From: Bacillota bacterium
GTDB lineage: Bacteria > Bacillota > Clostridia > Acetivibrionales > DSM-1351
Length of the DNA stretch: 64,000 nt
Assembly: GCA_023416275.1 (NCBI GenBank)
Contig: JAEZIB010000038.1
Coordinates: 1-64,000, forward strand
Reading direction: 5' to 3'
The position numbers were made by a program, and so were the translations under genes. Positions 26,699 through 35,832 of this stretch are shown in pieces. The notes beneath the pieces are model-generated. The model saw only the letters and a program-made list of their open reading frames with translations, had not been told where the DNA came from and did not search any database. Positions within the stretch are counted from its first letter, which is position 1. Every line of letters begins with the position of its first letter.

Positions 26699-29137
26699 TT
26701 AGTTATTCTCAATTATCCTTTCCAACAAGCTATAATACTTATCACAGAGAGCTTCAGATTCTAGGCTTGAATTGCCTTCAGAAATTATTTTGAAAATTGG
26801 CTTATCAGCATCAGGCAGCAAAAAAACCCAACCTTGGCTTGAATATAGCTTAATTCCATCTAATAGCTCTATCTTTTTTAAATTTTGTTCATTTATAACC
26901 GTCTTCATAATTTTACCTTTTAATTCCCAAGGACAATGAATACTTTTCTTCATCATATAGAATTCTGGGATTTCAGACATAAGCTCGGTCAAACTGGTAT
27001 TTGAAGAGCATATATATTCAACAATATAAATTAATCCTGCAATGGCATCAAAACTCAAAATAAACTGTTTAGACTCTTTATCAATACTATTATTTAAGAT
27101 TTCATCCATTATTGCATAAGACGAATTTTTTGTTCTTTTAACCTTACAATTATATTTAAGTGCAAGCTTGTCAATTACCTCTGAACCTGTAATAGGTGCA
27201 AAGAAGGTTGACCCTGGGGTGGTTCTGAATATTATTAATGCAATAAATGCTTGAAATAAATCATCTTTTATTACGCTACCAGATTTATTAACTAATACAA
27301 GGTCTTCAGCGTTTTTGTCAATAACTGCTGCAAAATCATAAGTTGTGTTTTCAATGCTTTGCCTTATTTGATCCAAATCATAACTATTATTATATGTAAA
27401 ACTATTTGTTGTGCAGCCTAAGTCATTAAGCATTGAAACTACCATTGACAATACAAATTCTGATTGTGAATAAACACATATCTTCAGCTTTTTCGCTTTA
27501 ATTAGCGCAATATCAACTTTACTATATATTGAACGCATATAATATATGCTAAAATCAGTTATATTATTTAGTCGTCTTATTTGGTCGGCTGAACATCTTT
27601 TAAAATCTTCCTTAAAAAAAGAATTCTCGATTTTACGCTCATTAAACCGACTTATAGCAGCACCTCTTCCATCCATGAAGTCGACTCTAACCATATTATC
27701 ATTTTCAATGTCAGTTTTTATATGTATGCCACCCTCAACAGCCAAAAATCCGATGGCAGCTCTTGCAATTGGTGTTAATAAACTACTCATGTTATATACT
27801 TCAACACCAACCGATAATATTCCTGATATGAATGCATGCTTAAACATTCTTGCTGAATTTGAATTTGTAGAACTGACAACAACTCTAGAACCTATTTTGA
27901 ACTGAGAGCCATATGCTGCGCCCAGTCTTGTAGCAAATTCAGGAGATATATCTACATTTATAATTCCTGAGATACCGTTTTGACCATAAATTTTGTTAGT
28001 ATGCTTTGTACCCCATATCATATTTCTATCAATAATTGCAAAAGGATCAATTATTTTTTCTGGCCAAACTTTTATATTTGGTTTAACAATAACTCGTTCA
28101 CTAATTTTGCAACCTTCACCTATAACTGAATTTTCGAATAAGGATACATAGTGCTTTAGATTTACTCTGTTGCAAAGTATGGCACCTCTTAATTCACTTC
28201 CATACTCTATATAGCAATTGTCCCAAATAATACTTCGGACAATAGATACATCGTCTTCGATAATAGTATTGTTTCCAATTATCGTACAATTATCAATTAA
28301 AGTGCCATTTCCTATTTTACAGTTAGAGCCTATAATACACGGACCATTAATTTCAGCAGTACTTTCAATAACTGTACCCGAGCCTACCCAAACACCTTCT
28401 TTTATCTGAACTCCATCAAAATCTATTTTAAACTTTTTCTCTAATACGTCACATTGAGATTTTACATATGATCTTATATCACCTATATCACACCAATAAT
28501 CTGTACTAATATATCCATACAGCTTTTCTGAAGCGAATAGGAGAGAAGGAAATACATCGTGGCTGAAATCAGTATTTTTATTAGGTTCTATATAATTAAA
28601 GATTTCTGGTTCAAGGATGTAAGTGCCAGTATTTACTGTGTCACTGAATATTTCTCCCCAACTGGGTTTCTCAACAAAGCCAGTAATGGAACCATCCGCA
28701 TTAGTTAACACAACCCCATAATCAAGTGGTACGTCAACCTTAGTTAAAACAATTGTTGCAATAGAATTCTTTTCTTTATGAAAGTTTATTGCTTCAGCTA
28801 TGTTCAAATTTGTTACAGAATCACCACTGATTACAATAAAAGATTCATCTAGAAAGCTCTGAGCGTTTTTAACCCCTCCAGCTGTCCCTAGAGGCGTATC
28901 CTCAAGAAAATATGTGATGTTGACTCCTAAATTTTTTCCATTACCAAAGTAATCCTTAATGTGTTGAGGATGGTACATTAGGGTAACACCAATATCGGTA
29001 ATACCATATTTTTTTAATAAATTGATAGTATGTTCCATAACTGGCTTATTCATCACCGAAACCATCGGTTTCGGCAAATTACAAGTAAGCGGTCGCAGTC
29101 TTGAGCCTTCTCCGCCGGCCATAATAATAGCTTTCAT
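26699..29137 (-). CDS. Sugar-phosphate nucleotidyltransferase fused to a degenerate phosphomannomutase domain
   Basis: An 812-residue fusion. The N-terminal domain (1-240) is a nucleotidyltransferase with MAGGEGSRLRPLTCNLPKP, as in mannose-1-phosphate guanylyltransferases. Left-handed beta-helix hexapeptides follow (about 250-370; IIGSNCKIGNGT, VIGEGCKI). The last 430 residues keep the phosphohexomutase fold but have lost its active site. The serine loop TASHNP is replaced near GGIHIKTDIEND. The metal loop DGDxDR is DKNAEDL, and the C-terminal phosphate loop is LPDADKP. It probably makes an NDP-sugar for surface glycans, with the mutase part regulatory. The ribosome site is GGGGTG. Confidence 0.88.
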   Translation of the reverse strand: MKAIIMAGGEGSRLRPLTCNLPKPMVSVMNKPVMEHTINLLKKYGITDIGVTLMYHPQHIKDYFGNGKNLGVNITYFLEDTPLGTAGGVKNAQSFLDESFIVISGDSVTNLNIAEAINFHKEKNSIATIVLTKVDVPLDYGVVLTNADGSITGFVEKPSWGEIFSDTVNTGTYILEPEIFNYIEPNKNTDFSHDVFPSLLFASEKLYGYISTDYWCDIGDIRSYVKSQCDVLEKKFKIDFDGVQIKEGVWVGSGTVIESTAEINGPCIIGSNCKIGNGTLIDNCTIIGNNTIIEDDVSIVRSIIWDNCYIEYGSELRGAILCNRVNLKHYVSLFENSVIGEGCKISERVIVKPNIKVWPEKIIDPFAIIDRNMIWGTKHTNKIYGQNGISGIINVDISPEFATRLGAAYGSQFKIGSRVVVSSTNSNSARMFKHAFISGILSVGVEVYNMSSLLTPIARAAIGFLAVEGGIHIKTDIENDNMVRVDFMDGRGAAISRFNERKIENSFFKEDFKRCSADQIRRLNNITDFSIYYMRSIYSKVDIALIKAKKLKICVYSQSEFVLSMVVSMLNDLGCTTNSFTYNNSYDLDQIRQSIENTTYDFAAVIDKNAEDLVLVNKSGSVIKDDLFQAFIALIIFRTTPGSTFFAPITGSEVIDKLALKYNCKVKRTKNSSYAIMDEILNNSIDKESKQFILSFDAIAGLIYIVEYICSSNTSLTELMSEIPEFYMMKKSIHCPWELKGKIMKTVINEQNLKKIELLDGIKLYSSQGWVFLLPDADKPIFKIISEGNSSLESEALCDKYYSLLERIIENN

Positions 29138-29227
29138 AGCTACACCCCACGATACTGGTATTTTACTTCCTAGAAAAAATCCATACCATTATATTCAATA
29201 TTTTTTTAAATAATCCTCTAAAAATTT

Positions 29228-29491
29228 CTAATCTAACACACCATAGCTTCCTTCTACCACCGAAATAGCATTATCCTTTTTAGTCGAATCCACATTGATT
29301 TCTAACTTTACAACAGTTGAAGCAATAGCGCCCGGGAATTTCCGCGGTATTATTTTTTGACTAAAGCCCACATGAAGACCATAATCTGAAGTATTCAGGT
29401 TTGCCATTGTTATTCCATTTGTTTTTAAATTGTTTATAGCTGTATTGGCATCATATAAGTTTGTATATAATGCAGTAATTTTCTCATCCAT
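29228..29491 (-). CDS. Small uncharacterised protein
   Basis: 87 residues, soluble. The pattern MDEKITALYTNLYDANTAIN, then LKTNGITMANLN, suggests one beta-alpha-beta unit in which a first helix follows a short strand. This is loosely like the YflT-type small stress proteins, but the similarity is not strong enough to name it. ATG 29491 follows TTGGAGGAG; the longer in-frame start lies upstream of that site. It stands alone, 90 bases before (in transcription order) the start of the nucleotidyltransferase/PMM gene. Confidence 0.7.
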   Translation of the reverse strand: MDEKITALYTNLYDANTAINNLKTNGITMANLNTSDYGLHVGFSQKIIPRKFPGAIASTVVKLEINVDSTKKDNAISVVEGSYGVLD

Positions 29492-29750
29492 AGCTGTCTC
29501 CTCCAATATAGAAAATACCAATAAAATTAGTATTTACAAATATTAAAGAAATAACTAGGATAAAAGTACCATAATGCTATTACAATACATATACAGGGTT
29601 TTAATTTAAAAATAGACATTCAGCACTTACGCTGAAAATAAAACTCTGCAGAAAGTTGATATTAAATTATAACGTTCCTACATTAAAGTCTCCTTCACCT
29701 AAAATTTCCAGACAGGAATTTTTATATAAAAAGAATTTAACTTAAACTTC

Positions 29751-30167
29751 TCAGCTATTCCTAAAGGCAAATAATTTATTAAAAACAAAACTGATTAGAG
29801 TATAAAAAATCATACCAATAAGCTGAGATATATTTTTATTAATAATCAACTCCTCAACTAAAAATATAAGCAACCACCGCTGAAGTAAATAGCATATAAC
29901 AAAAACTGCTGTAAAACGCAAGAATTGTTTTATTGTTGGTGCCTTGTTATCTTTAAATGTCCAAAGCTTATTCATAATAAAGCTATTAATAAAACCTGCA
30001 ATATATCCTACAGTATTTGAGGTTTTGTAAGATACTCCGAAGCAATTCATTAATGTAAATAGTATTACTCCGGTTATTAATGTATTTACTACGCCTACTA
30101 AACCATATTTAATGAATTGACCAAACTTTTCGATAAATTTGTTTTTTAATAAGTTACAATTAATCAT
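29751..30167 (-). CDS. GtrA-family membrane protein
   Basis: 138 residues with four membrane helices (about 18-40, 48-66, 80-101 and 112-134), including FIKYGLVGVVNTLI and the GYIAGFINSFIMNKLWTF signature. GtrA-like proteins flip or assist transfer of lipid-linked sugars for cell-surface glycosylation. The ribosome site AAAGGA precedes ATG. The nearby sugar nucleotidyltransferase on the same strand fits a surface-glycan role, but they are not clearly one operon. Confidence 0.9.
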   Translation of the reverse strand: MINCNLLKNKFIEKFGQFIKYGLVGVVNTLITGVILFTLMNCFGVSYKTSNTVGYIAGFINSFIMNKLWTFKDNKAPTIKQFLRFTAVFVICYLLQRWLLIFLVEELIINKNISQLIGMIFYTLISFVFNKLFAFRNS

Positions 30168-30391
30168 TTTTTCCTTTGTTTAAATAAAATATTGTTTAAT
30201 AGTATAGTAAATATACTATTAATTAAATTTTACCATATCTTACTTTAAAATAAATAGCTGGTACAAAAAAATATATAATAAAAGATAAAAATTCGTTATT
30301 ATTTTAATTTTTAAAAGTTGAATTGTTTTTAATGAAATGAGAGGAATTGGGAATAATAAAACATACCTGAACAAAAGAATAGGAGATTCAA

Positions 30392-31354
30392 ATGATATTT
30401 AGACTTGGATTTGTAGCGATGACACTAGATTTGGAAAATTGCTCGCCGTCAGGTACAGTTACTTATGCAACATATAAAAACCTTAAGGACGAAAATGCTA
30501 GGAAAATAAGGCTTGCCCGAGTATCACGCTGTAATCTTGAAAATACGTTGAGAATACTTAAAAACAATGCTGCGCAAAATATTGAAGTATATAGGCTTAC
30601 TTCCAAGCTGATACCTCTTGCTACCCATAATGAGCTATTTGGTTGGAATTACAGTGAAGAATTTCAAGATGAATTTAAATGTATTGGAGAATATATAAAA
30701 GCTAAGAACTTTAGGGTAAGTGCTCATCCAGACCATTTTACGCTATTGAATTCTGTTAAATCGGAAGTGCTTGAAGCATCAATCAGAGACCTTGATTATC
30801 ATGTAAGAATGTTTGAAGCAATGGGGCTTGATGATTACAGGTATAAATTAGTACTTCATGTTGGTGGCATGTACGGTAATAAACAAGAAGCAATTGAGCG
30901 ATTTAAAACAAATTTTATAAATCTTCCTGATAGAATACGCAAACGGATTATTTTAGAAAATGACGATAAATCCTTTACAGTGGCTGATGTATTGGGTGTT
31001 TGTGAAGATTTGAATATTCCAATGGTATTAGATGTTCACCATCATAATTGCGCAAACAATGGTGAGCCAATAGAGGAATTTTTGCACAGGATATTTAACA
31101 CATGGAATCACGAAGTATATCCTCCAAAGCTTCATTTTTCAAGCCCCAAAAGCATAAAGGAATATCGCAGCCATGCAGATTATATTGACTATTCAGACTT
31201 CGTAAACTTTTTGAATACGGCAAAGGCTTTTAATAGAGATATTGATTTTATGCTTGAGTGTAAAATGAAGGATAGAGCATTGCTGGAGCTTTCTGAAAAG
31301 CTAAAGAAAGCTGAGGATATAATTCAGCTTAATAAAGCAACCTTTAAAATATAA
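30392..31354 (+). CDS. uvsE: UV DNA damage endonuclease UvdE/UvsE
   Basis: Cuts 5' to UV photoproducts, starting light-independent, UvrABC-independent repair. The 320-residue TIM-barrel protein opens with MIFRLGFVAMT and carries the metal-ligand strings SAHPDHFTLLNS (about 112), LVLHVGGMYGNK (about 155), IILENDDKSFT (about 190) and VLDVHHHNCANN (about 217). HFSSPK and MLECKMKD occur near the end. All divalent-metal positions look intact. The ribosome site AGGAG precedes ATG. UvdE is common in spore formers. It is monocistronic. Confidence 0.95.
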   Translation: MIFRLGFVAMTLDLENCSPSGTVTYATYKNLKDENARKIRLARVSRCNLENTLRILKNNAAQNIEVYRLTSKLIPLATHNELFGWNYSEEFQDEFKCIGEYIKAKNFRVSAHPDHFTLLNSVKSEVLEASIRDLDYHVRMFEAMGLDDYRYKLVLHVGGMYGNKQEAIERFKTNFINLPDRIRKRIILENDDKSFTVADVLGVCEDLNIPMVLDVHHHNCANNGEPIEEFLHRIFNTWNHEVYPPKLHFSSPKSIKEYRSHADYIDYSDFVNFLNTAKAFNRDIDFMLECKMKDRALLELSEKLKKAEDIIQLNKATFKI

Positions 31355-31481
31355 CTAAAATCTATTAAATTTGAATAAAATTTTTAAACAATGAAATAAT
31401 TAATAATAAGATATTGATTTAGCAGATAATTTTGTTGTTAAGTCAAAACAAAAATAATAATTCTGAGAAAGGAAGTTGTAC

Positions 31482-31598
31482 ATGGGTAAAGGTAAAAATA
31501 AGGCTAGTAGTGACAATCCTACATTTGATAATGATCAGCTTGGTGAAAATAAGAGTAGTAATGGCGGTGGAAAAACTAAAAACAAAACGAATAAGTGA
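31482..31598 (+). CDS. Very small hydrophilic protein (38 residues)
   Basis: A 38-codon gene: ATG after AAAGGAAG (9-base spacing), ending TGA, with its own terminator directly behind. The product begins MGKGKNKASSDNPTFDN and ends GGGKTKNKTNK. It is rich in Lys, Asn, Gly and Ser, with no Cys or hydrophobic segment. Composition and size recall minor small acid-soluble spore proteins, but no motif proves it. The dedicated ribosome site and terminator argue that it is real. Confidence 0.6.
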   Translation: MGKGKNKASSDNPTFDNDQLGENKSSNGGGKTKNKTNK

Positions 31599-31611
31599 TT
31601 GTTTTTTTAAT

Positions 31612-31645
31612 AAAAGGAGAATTGTGTAACCACCGATTCTCTTTT
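31612..31645 (+). terminator. Terminator after the 38-residue gene
   Basis: Stem AAAAGGAGAAT/ATTCTCTTTT (one bulge), 13-base loop, then TATTTT; 13 bases beyond the stop. Confidence 0.75.
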
Positions 31646-31874
31646 TATTTTACGCTACCACTTAATTTTGGTACTTAACTATGGTGGGTAAAAATTTTAG
31701 AGAACTAATTCCCCTTTCGACGAAAAGCTTTGTGCTTTATAACAGTGTTACATATAATTAAGTCCGGATTTCTAAAATTTAACTAAAATATATAAATCAG
31801 TAATTCTTACCTAAAGTAAAAGTAGGTATAACTAAAACTTCATTTATTCCACATGACAAAATTTAATGATATAA

Positions 31875-32029
31875 TATAGCGAGGCAAGAAAATGTCCCCC
31901 GCTTTTACAAGTGGCGGGTACCGCTTCGGTTTTCAGGCAGTGAGAATATCTCCCGCCTCGCTTACACGCCGCTGATGTACTTAAATTTTTCTACAATCGA
32001 AAAATTTAATTTTGAATCTAGCGTTATAA
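31875..32029 (+). repeat. Family A structured repeat, copy A3
   Basis: From TATAGCGAGGC to CTAGCGTTATAA. Domain I hairpin is CCCGC/GCGGG here, where other copies have CCAC/GTGG. The frame MSPAFTSGGYRFGFQAVRI follows GAGG. It lies in a gap (31646-32171) with no gene, upstream of the pfkB leader hairpin. Confidence 0.9.
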
Positions 32030-32087
32030 CTCGCGTTTAAAAATATATATATTTCTATGTTGTTGTTTTTAATTCAGAATTAATAAC

Positions 32088-32142
32088 GCAACTTTACCAG
32101 ATTAATATTATAGATGTTTAGACATTATTAATGTAAAGTTGC
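32088..32142 (+). promoter_or_regulatory. Long inverted repeat in the leader of the PfkB kinase gene
   Basis: GCAACTTTAC (32088-32097) and GTAAAGTTGC (32133-32142) are exact inverted copies. The pairing extends inward with ATTAAT/ATTAAT after a 3-base bulge. It ends 29 bases before the start codon. It could be an operator palindrome or an RNA hairpin; no U-tract follows. Confidence 0.5.
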
Positions 32143-32171
32143 ATAACAAATAATTAAATCGGAGAATTCAA

Positions 32172-33113
32172 ATGATTACAGTATTGTCATTAAGTCCAGC
32201 CGTAGATAAAATCTATGTGATAGATGATTTTTGTACAGGAGAATTATACAGGGTAAATAATTGTATTCAATCGGCTGGCGGCAAGGGTGTCAATGTAACT
32301 AGGGTTTCTAGAATGTTAAAAGCTGAGGTGGCTGTACTAGGCTTTAAAGCTGGCAACACCGGTCAATGGTTGGAGGAAAATATCCTTGGAACAGGGGCAA
32401 AGTCATATTTAATAGAAGTAGAAGGGCAATCAAGGACAAATAATAATATTATAGACAAGGTAAATAAGAGAGAAACAGAAATATTAGAAGATGGGCCCAC
32501 AATAAGTGATTATTCTTGGCAAATGTTTCTTGAAAGTTTTCATAAAAATATAAAAAATACAAAAGTATTTGTTTGTTCTGGAGGACTTCCAAAAGGTCTA
32601 GGAACTGAAACTTATAAAAGGCTTATTGAAGAGGCAAACAAGCTTGGTATTAAGACAATTTTGGATGCCAGTGGAGATGTACTTAAGCAAGGAATTAGTG
32701 CTAAGCCTTATCTGATAAAACCAAATTTGAGAGAGCTTTCAACATATTTTCAGACACATTTTACTACTGAGAATGAAATTCTGAATGCCTGCAAGGAGAT
32801 AATAAATAGAGGTGTAAAGGTTGTTGTCACTTCATTAGGGGCAGATGGTGCGCTAATGGTGAGTGAAAATGCTGCATACAAAGCATACCCGATTAGTGTT
32901 AATGTGGTAAACACTATAGGCTCTGGGGATTCAATGGTAGCAGGCATCAGTACTGGACTTGCAGAGGGTATGGGTCTTTTAGACTGCTTCAGGCTTGGTG
33001 TTGCATGTGCTTCATCAAATACCGAATTTATTGAAATTGGTTTGATAAATATTGAAAAGGTTGAACAATTAAGAAAAGAGATTGTAATTGAAAAGATAGC
33101 GTTTGAAAAATAA
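32172..33113 (+). CDS. PfkB-family 1-phosphofructokinase / tagatose-6-phosphate kinase-like
   Basis: A 313-residue ribokinase-fold sugar-phosphate kinase. Sugar binding: LSPAVDK and SAGGKGVNVTRV (about 35-47, the PfkB signature 1 region). ATP/anion hole and catalytic base: NTIGSGDSMVAGI (Asp about 254, signature 2). The N-terminal NxD-containing pattern is that of FruK/LacC, so the substrate is probably fructose-1-phosphate or tagatose-6-phosphate. No PTS gene is nearby to decide. The ribosome site is GGAGAAT. It overlaps a non-coding extension before tex, with tex starting 119 bases later. Confidence 0.88.
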   Translation: MITVLSLSPAVDKIYVIDDFCTGELYRVNNCIQSAGGKGVNVTRVSRMLKAEVAVLGFKAGNTGQWLEENILGTGAKSYLIEVEGQSRTNNNIIDKVNKRETEILEDGPTISDYSWQMFLESFHKNIKNTKVFVCSGGLPKGLGTETYKRLIEEANKLGIKTILDASGDVLKQGISAKPYLIKPNLRELSTYFQTHFTTENEILNACKEIINRGVKVVVTSLGADGALMVSENAAYKAYPISVNVVNTIGSGDSMVAGISTGLAEGMGLLDCFRLGVACASSNTEFIEIGLINIEKVEQLRKEIVIEKIAFEK

Positions 33114-33231
33114 TATTACCCATTATATTTTGTTTCTTAACATAGGAATAATTGTTAGCTTAGGATTGATGAATTTTAAGTTAGGAAAAGAAGCAGCTTG
33201 TCTAGTTAGAAAAAATGAGTTGGAGGTTACT

Positions 33232-35385
33232 ATGAATATTATTGAACAATTGATTAAGGAATTTAATTTGAAGCCTTTTCAAGTACAAAATACTGTTAAT
33301 TTAATTGACGAAGGCAATACTATACCTTTTATAGCTCGTTACAGAAAAGAAGTAACAGGCGAATTAAATGACCAAGTGCTTAGAGAATTATACGAACGCT
33401 TAGTATACTTGAGAAATCTGAACGAAAGGCGAGAGGATGTTAAAAGGCTGATAGATGGGCAGGGCAAGCTCACTGAAGAAATTAGCAAGGCATTAGATAA
33501 AGCAGTGACGCTTCAGGAGATTGAAGATATTTATAGACCATACAAGGTAAAAAGAAAGACTCGTGCATCAATTGCAAAAGAGAAGGGATTAGAGCCTTTA
33601 GCAACAATTATTTACGCTCAGATGCCATCACGAACTACGGTTGAGGAATTAGCATTAAAATATATTGATGCGGAAAAGGGCGTAAATACTATAGAAGAAG
33701 CAATATCAGGTGCAATGGATATAATAGCAGAGGAAATTTCTGATAATGCAGAATACCGAAAAGCTTTGAGGGAAATTATTTTCAGAGAAGGTTTAATAGT
33801 ATCCACTGCTAAAAAGGAAGAGGATTCTGTTTACAGAATGTATTATGATTTTAAAGAGCCTGTTTCTAAAATAGCAAATCATAGAGTTTTAGCTATAAAC
33901 AGAGGTGAAAAGGAAGAGTTTTTACAAGTAAAAATAGATGTGGATAGCTCTAAATGCTTAGTGTACCTTAAAGGAAAGTCAATAAGGAACACTAATGCCG
34001 ATATGGGAAGATATGTTGAGCTTGCAATTGAGGACTCCTACTCTAGATTAATTTTTCCATCACTTGAAAGGGACGTTAGGAATAAATTAACTGAAGTGGC
34101 ACAGGAACAGGCAATTAAGGTGTTTTCCGAAAATCTTAGAAATCTTCTGCTGCAGCCACCAGTCAAGGATAGAGTCGTATTGGGATTAGATCCTGCTTAC
34201 AGGACAGGCTGCAAGATTGCTGTTGTTGATGAAACTGGAAAGGTTCTCGAAACTACGGTAATATATCCTACTCCGCCTCAAAATAAAGTGGAAGAGGCAA
34301 AGGTTAAGATTAAAAAATTAATTGAAAAGTACAAGGTTGATATTATCTCTATCGGAAATGGTACAGCTTCAAAAGAATCAGAAATGTTTGTAGTTGAGCT
34401 CTTAAGAGAGATAGACAGAAAAGTTTATTACATGGTTGTTAGTGAGGCGGGTGCTTCTGTATATTCTGCATCAAAGCTTGGAGCTGATGAGTTCCCAGAC
34501 TTTGACGTGGCACTTCGTAGCGCAGTTTCAATTGCTAGAAGACTTCAGGATCCGTTAGCAGAATTGGTAAAGATTGATCCAAAGGCTATTGGTGTGGGAC
34601 AATATCAGCATGATATGAATCAAAAAAGGCTGGATGAATCTTTAGGCGGTGTGGTAGAGGCTTGCGTAAATAATGTTGGAGTTGATTTGAATACTGCTTC
34701 AGCACCGTTATTATCATATGTTTCAGGGGTATCAGCTGCTATTGCCAAAAATGTAGTAGAGTATAGGGAACAAAATGGTAAATTTAAAAATAGAAGCGAA
34801 ATTAAAAAGGTTAAAAAGCTTGGCGACAAAACCTTTGAGCAATGTGCTGGCTTCCTTAGAATAGCTGATGGTGACAATATACTTGATAACACCTCTGTCC
34901 ATCCCGAATCCTATAAAGCCGCTAAAAAGCTTTTAGAAAAAATGGATTATAAATTATCAGATGTACAGCTTAAAAAGCTGAATGGGTTGGATAAAAAGGT
35001 AGAGCAATATGGTATAGTCAAGGTTGCAGAAGAGCTTGAAGTTGGAGTGCCTACATTAAGAGACATTATTAATGAGTTGCTAAAGCCTGGAAGAGATCCA
35101 AGAGATGAGTTGCCAAAGCCTGTACTTCGAACAGATGTACTTAGCATGGAGGATTTACGACCTGGAATGGTGCTTACAGGAACGGTTAGAAATGTTGCTG
35201 ACTTTGGTGCTTTTGTTGATATTGGCGTACATCAAGACGGACTTGTGCATATTTCACAGCTTGCAGATAAGTTCGTAAAGAATCCTATGGGGATAGTGGC
35301 TGTAGGAGATATTGTCAAAGTCAGAGTTCTGGAGGTTGATGTTGAAAGAAAGAGGATTTCACTTAGTATGAGGGAGGTTAATTAA
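33232..35385 (+). CDS. tex: Tex-family RNA-binding transcription accessory protein
   Basis: 717 residues with the Tex layout: an N-terminal helical domain (MNIIEQLIKEFNLKPFQVQN), a YqgF-like RNase H fold (GLDPAYRTGCKIAVVD, about 325), helix-hairpin-helix repeats (LNTASAPLLSYVSGVS, about 485) and a C-terminal S1 domain (about 643-712, GTVRNVADFGAFVDIGVHQD). Tex binds nucleic acid and affects transcription and stress survival; related to eukaryotic Spt6. ATG 33232 follows GGAGGTTACT. An open frame extends 43 codons upstream into the pfkB end but lacks Tex homology. Confidence 0.95.
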   Translation: MNIIEQLIKEFNLKPFQVQNTVNLIDEGNTIPFIARYRKEVTGELNDQVLRELYERLVYLRNLNERREDVKRLIDGQGKLTEEISKALDKAVTLQEIEDIYRPYKVKRKTRASIAKEKGLEPLATIIYAQMPSRTTVEELALKYIDAEKGVNTIEEAISGAMDIIAEEISDNAEYRKALREIIFREGLIVSTAKKEEDSVYRMYYDFKEPVSKIANHRVLAINRGEKEEFLQVKIDVDSSKCLVYLKGKSIRNTNADMGRYVELAIEDSYSRLIFPSLERDVRNKLTEVAQEQAIKVFSENLRNLLLQPPVKDRVVLGLDPAYRTGCKIAVVDETGKVLETTVIYPTPPQNKVEEAKVKIKKLIEKYKVDIISIGNGTASKESEMFVVELLREIDRKVYYMVVSEAGASVYSASKLGADEFPDFDVALRSAVSIARRLQDPLAELVKIDPKAIGVGQYQHDMNQKRLDESLGGVVEACVNNVGVDLNTASAPLLSYVSGVSAAIAKNVVEYREQNGKFKNRSEIKKVKKLGDKTFEQCAGFLRIADGDNILDNTSVHPESYKAAKKLLEKMDYKLSDVQLKKLNGLDKKVEQYGIVKVAEELEVGVPTLRDIINELLKPGRDPRDELPKPVLRTDVLSMEDLRPGMVLTGTVRNVADFGAFVDIGVHQDGLVHISQLADKFVKNPMGIVAVGDIVKVRVLEVDVERKRISLSMREVN

Positions 35386-35487
35386 AGGCGAAGTATTATT
35401 TTTGACTGAGGTCATAGTGTTTATCCATTCACCAAATAATTCATACACTCTACAACGCAAGTGGCTTTTAACATTAAAAAGTTAACT

Positions 35488-35637
35488 TTATAAAGAGGCA
35501 AGAAAATGTCCCCCACTTTTATAAGTGGAGGATACCGCTTTGGTTTTCAGGCGGTGAGAATATCTCCCGCCTCGCTTACACGCCGCTGATGTAATGAAAT
35601 TCAATCAAAAATATCATTTTGAATCTAGGCGTTATAA
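35488..35637 (+). repeat. Family A structured repeat, copy A4
   Basis: From TTATAAAGAGGC to GGCGTTATAA. CCACTT-TTAT-AAGTGG and ACCGC/GCGGT hairpins are intact. The AAATTTTT hairpin of domain II is partly deleted. The frame MSPTFISGGYRFGFQAVRIS runs to a stop after LTRR. Confidence 0.9.
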
Positions 35638-35832
35638 AATATTAGAATATCACATAAAAATTATTTGAGATTTTTTCAAAGTGTGATAATATGTTATATT
35701 GTTATGTGATAAAATATTATATTATATCTATGTATCATATTATTATACGCAAAATTATTTATGTAGTTATAAATGAAAATCAAAGACTCAAAGTGTAGTA
35801 TGCACACTTATGGTTTAGAAAGAAGGAAAATA

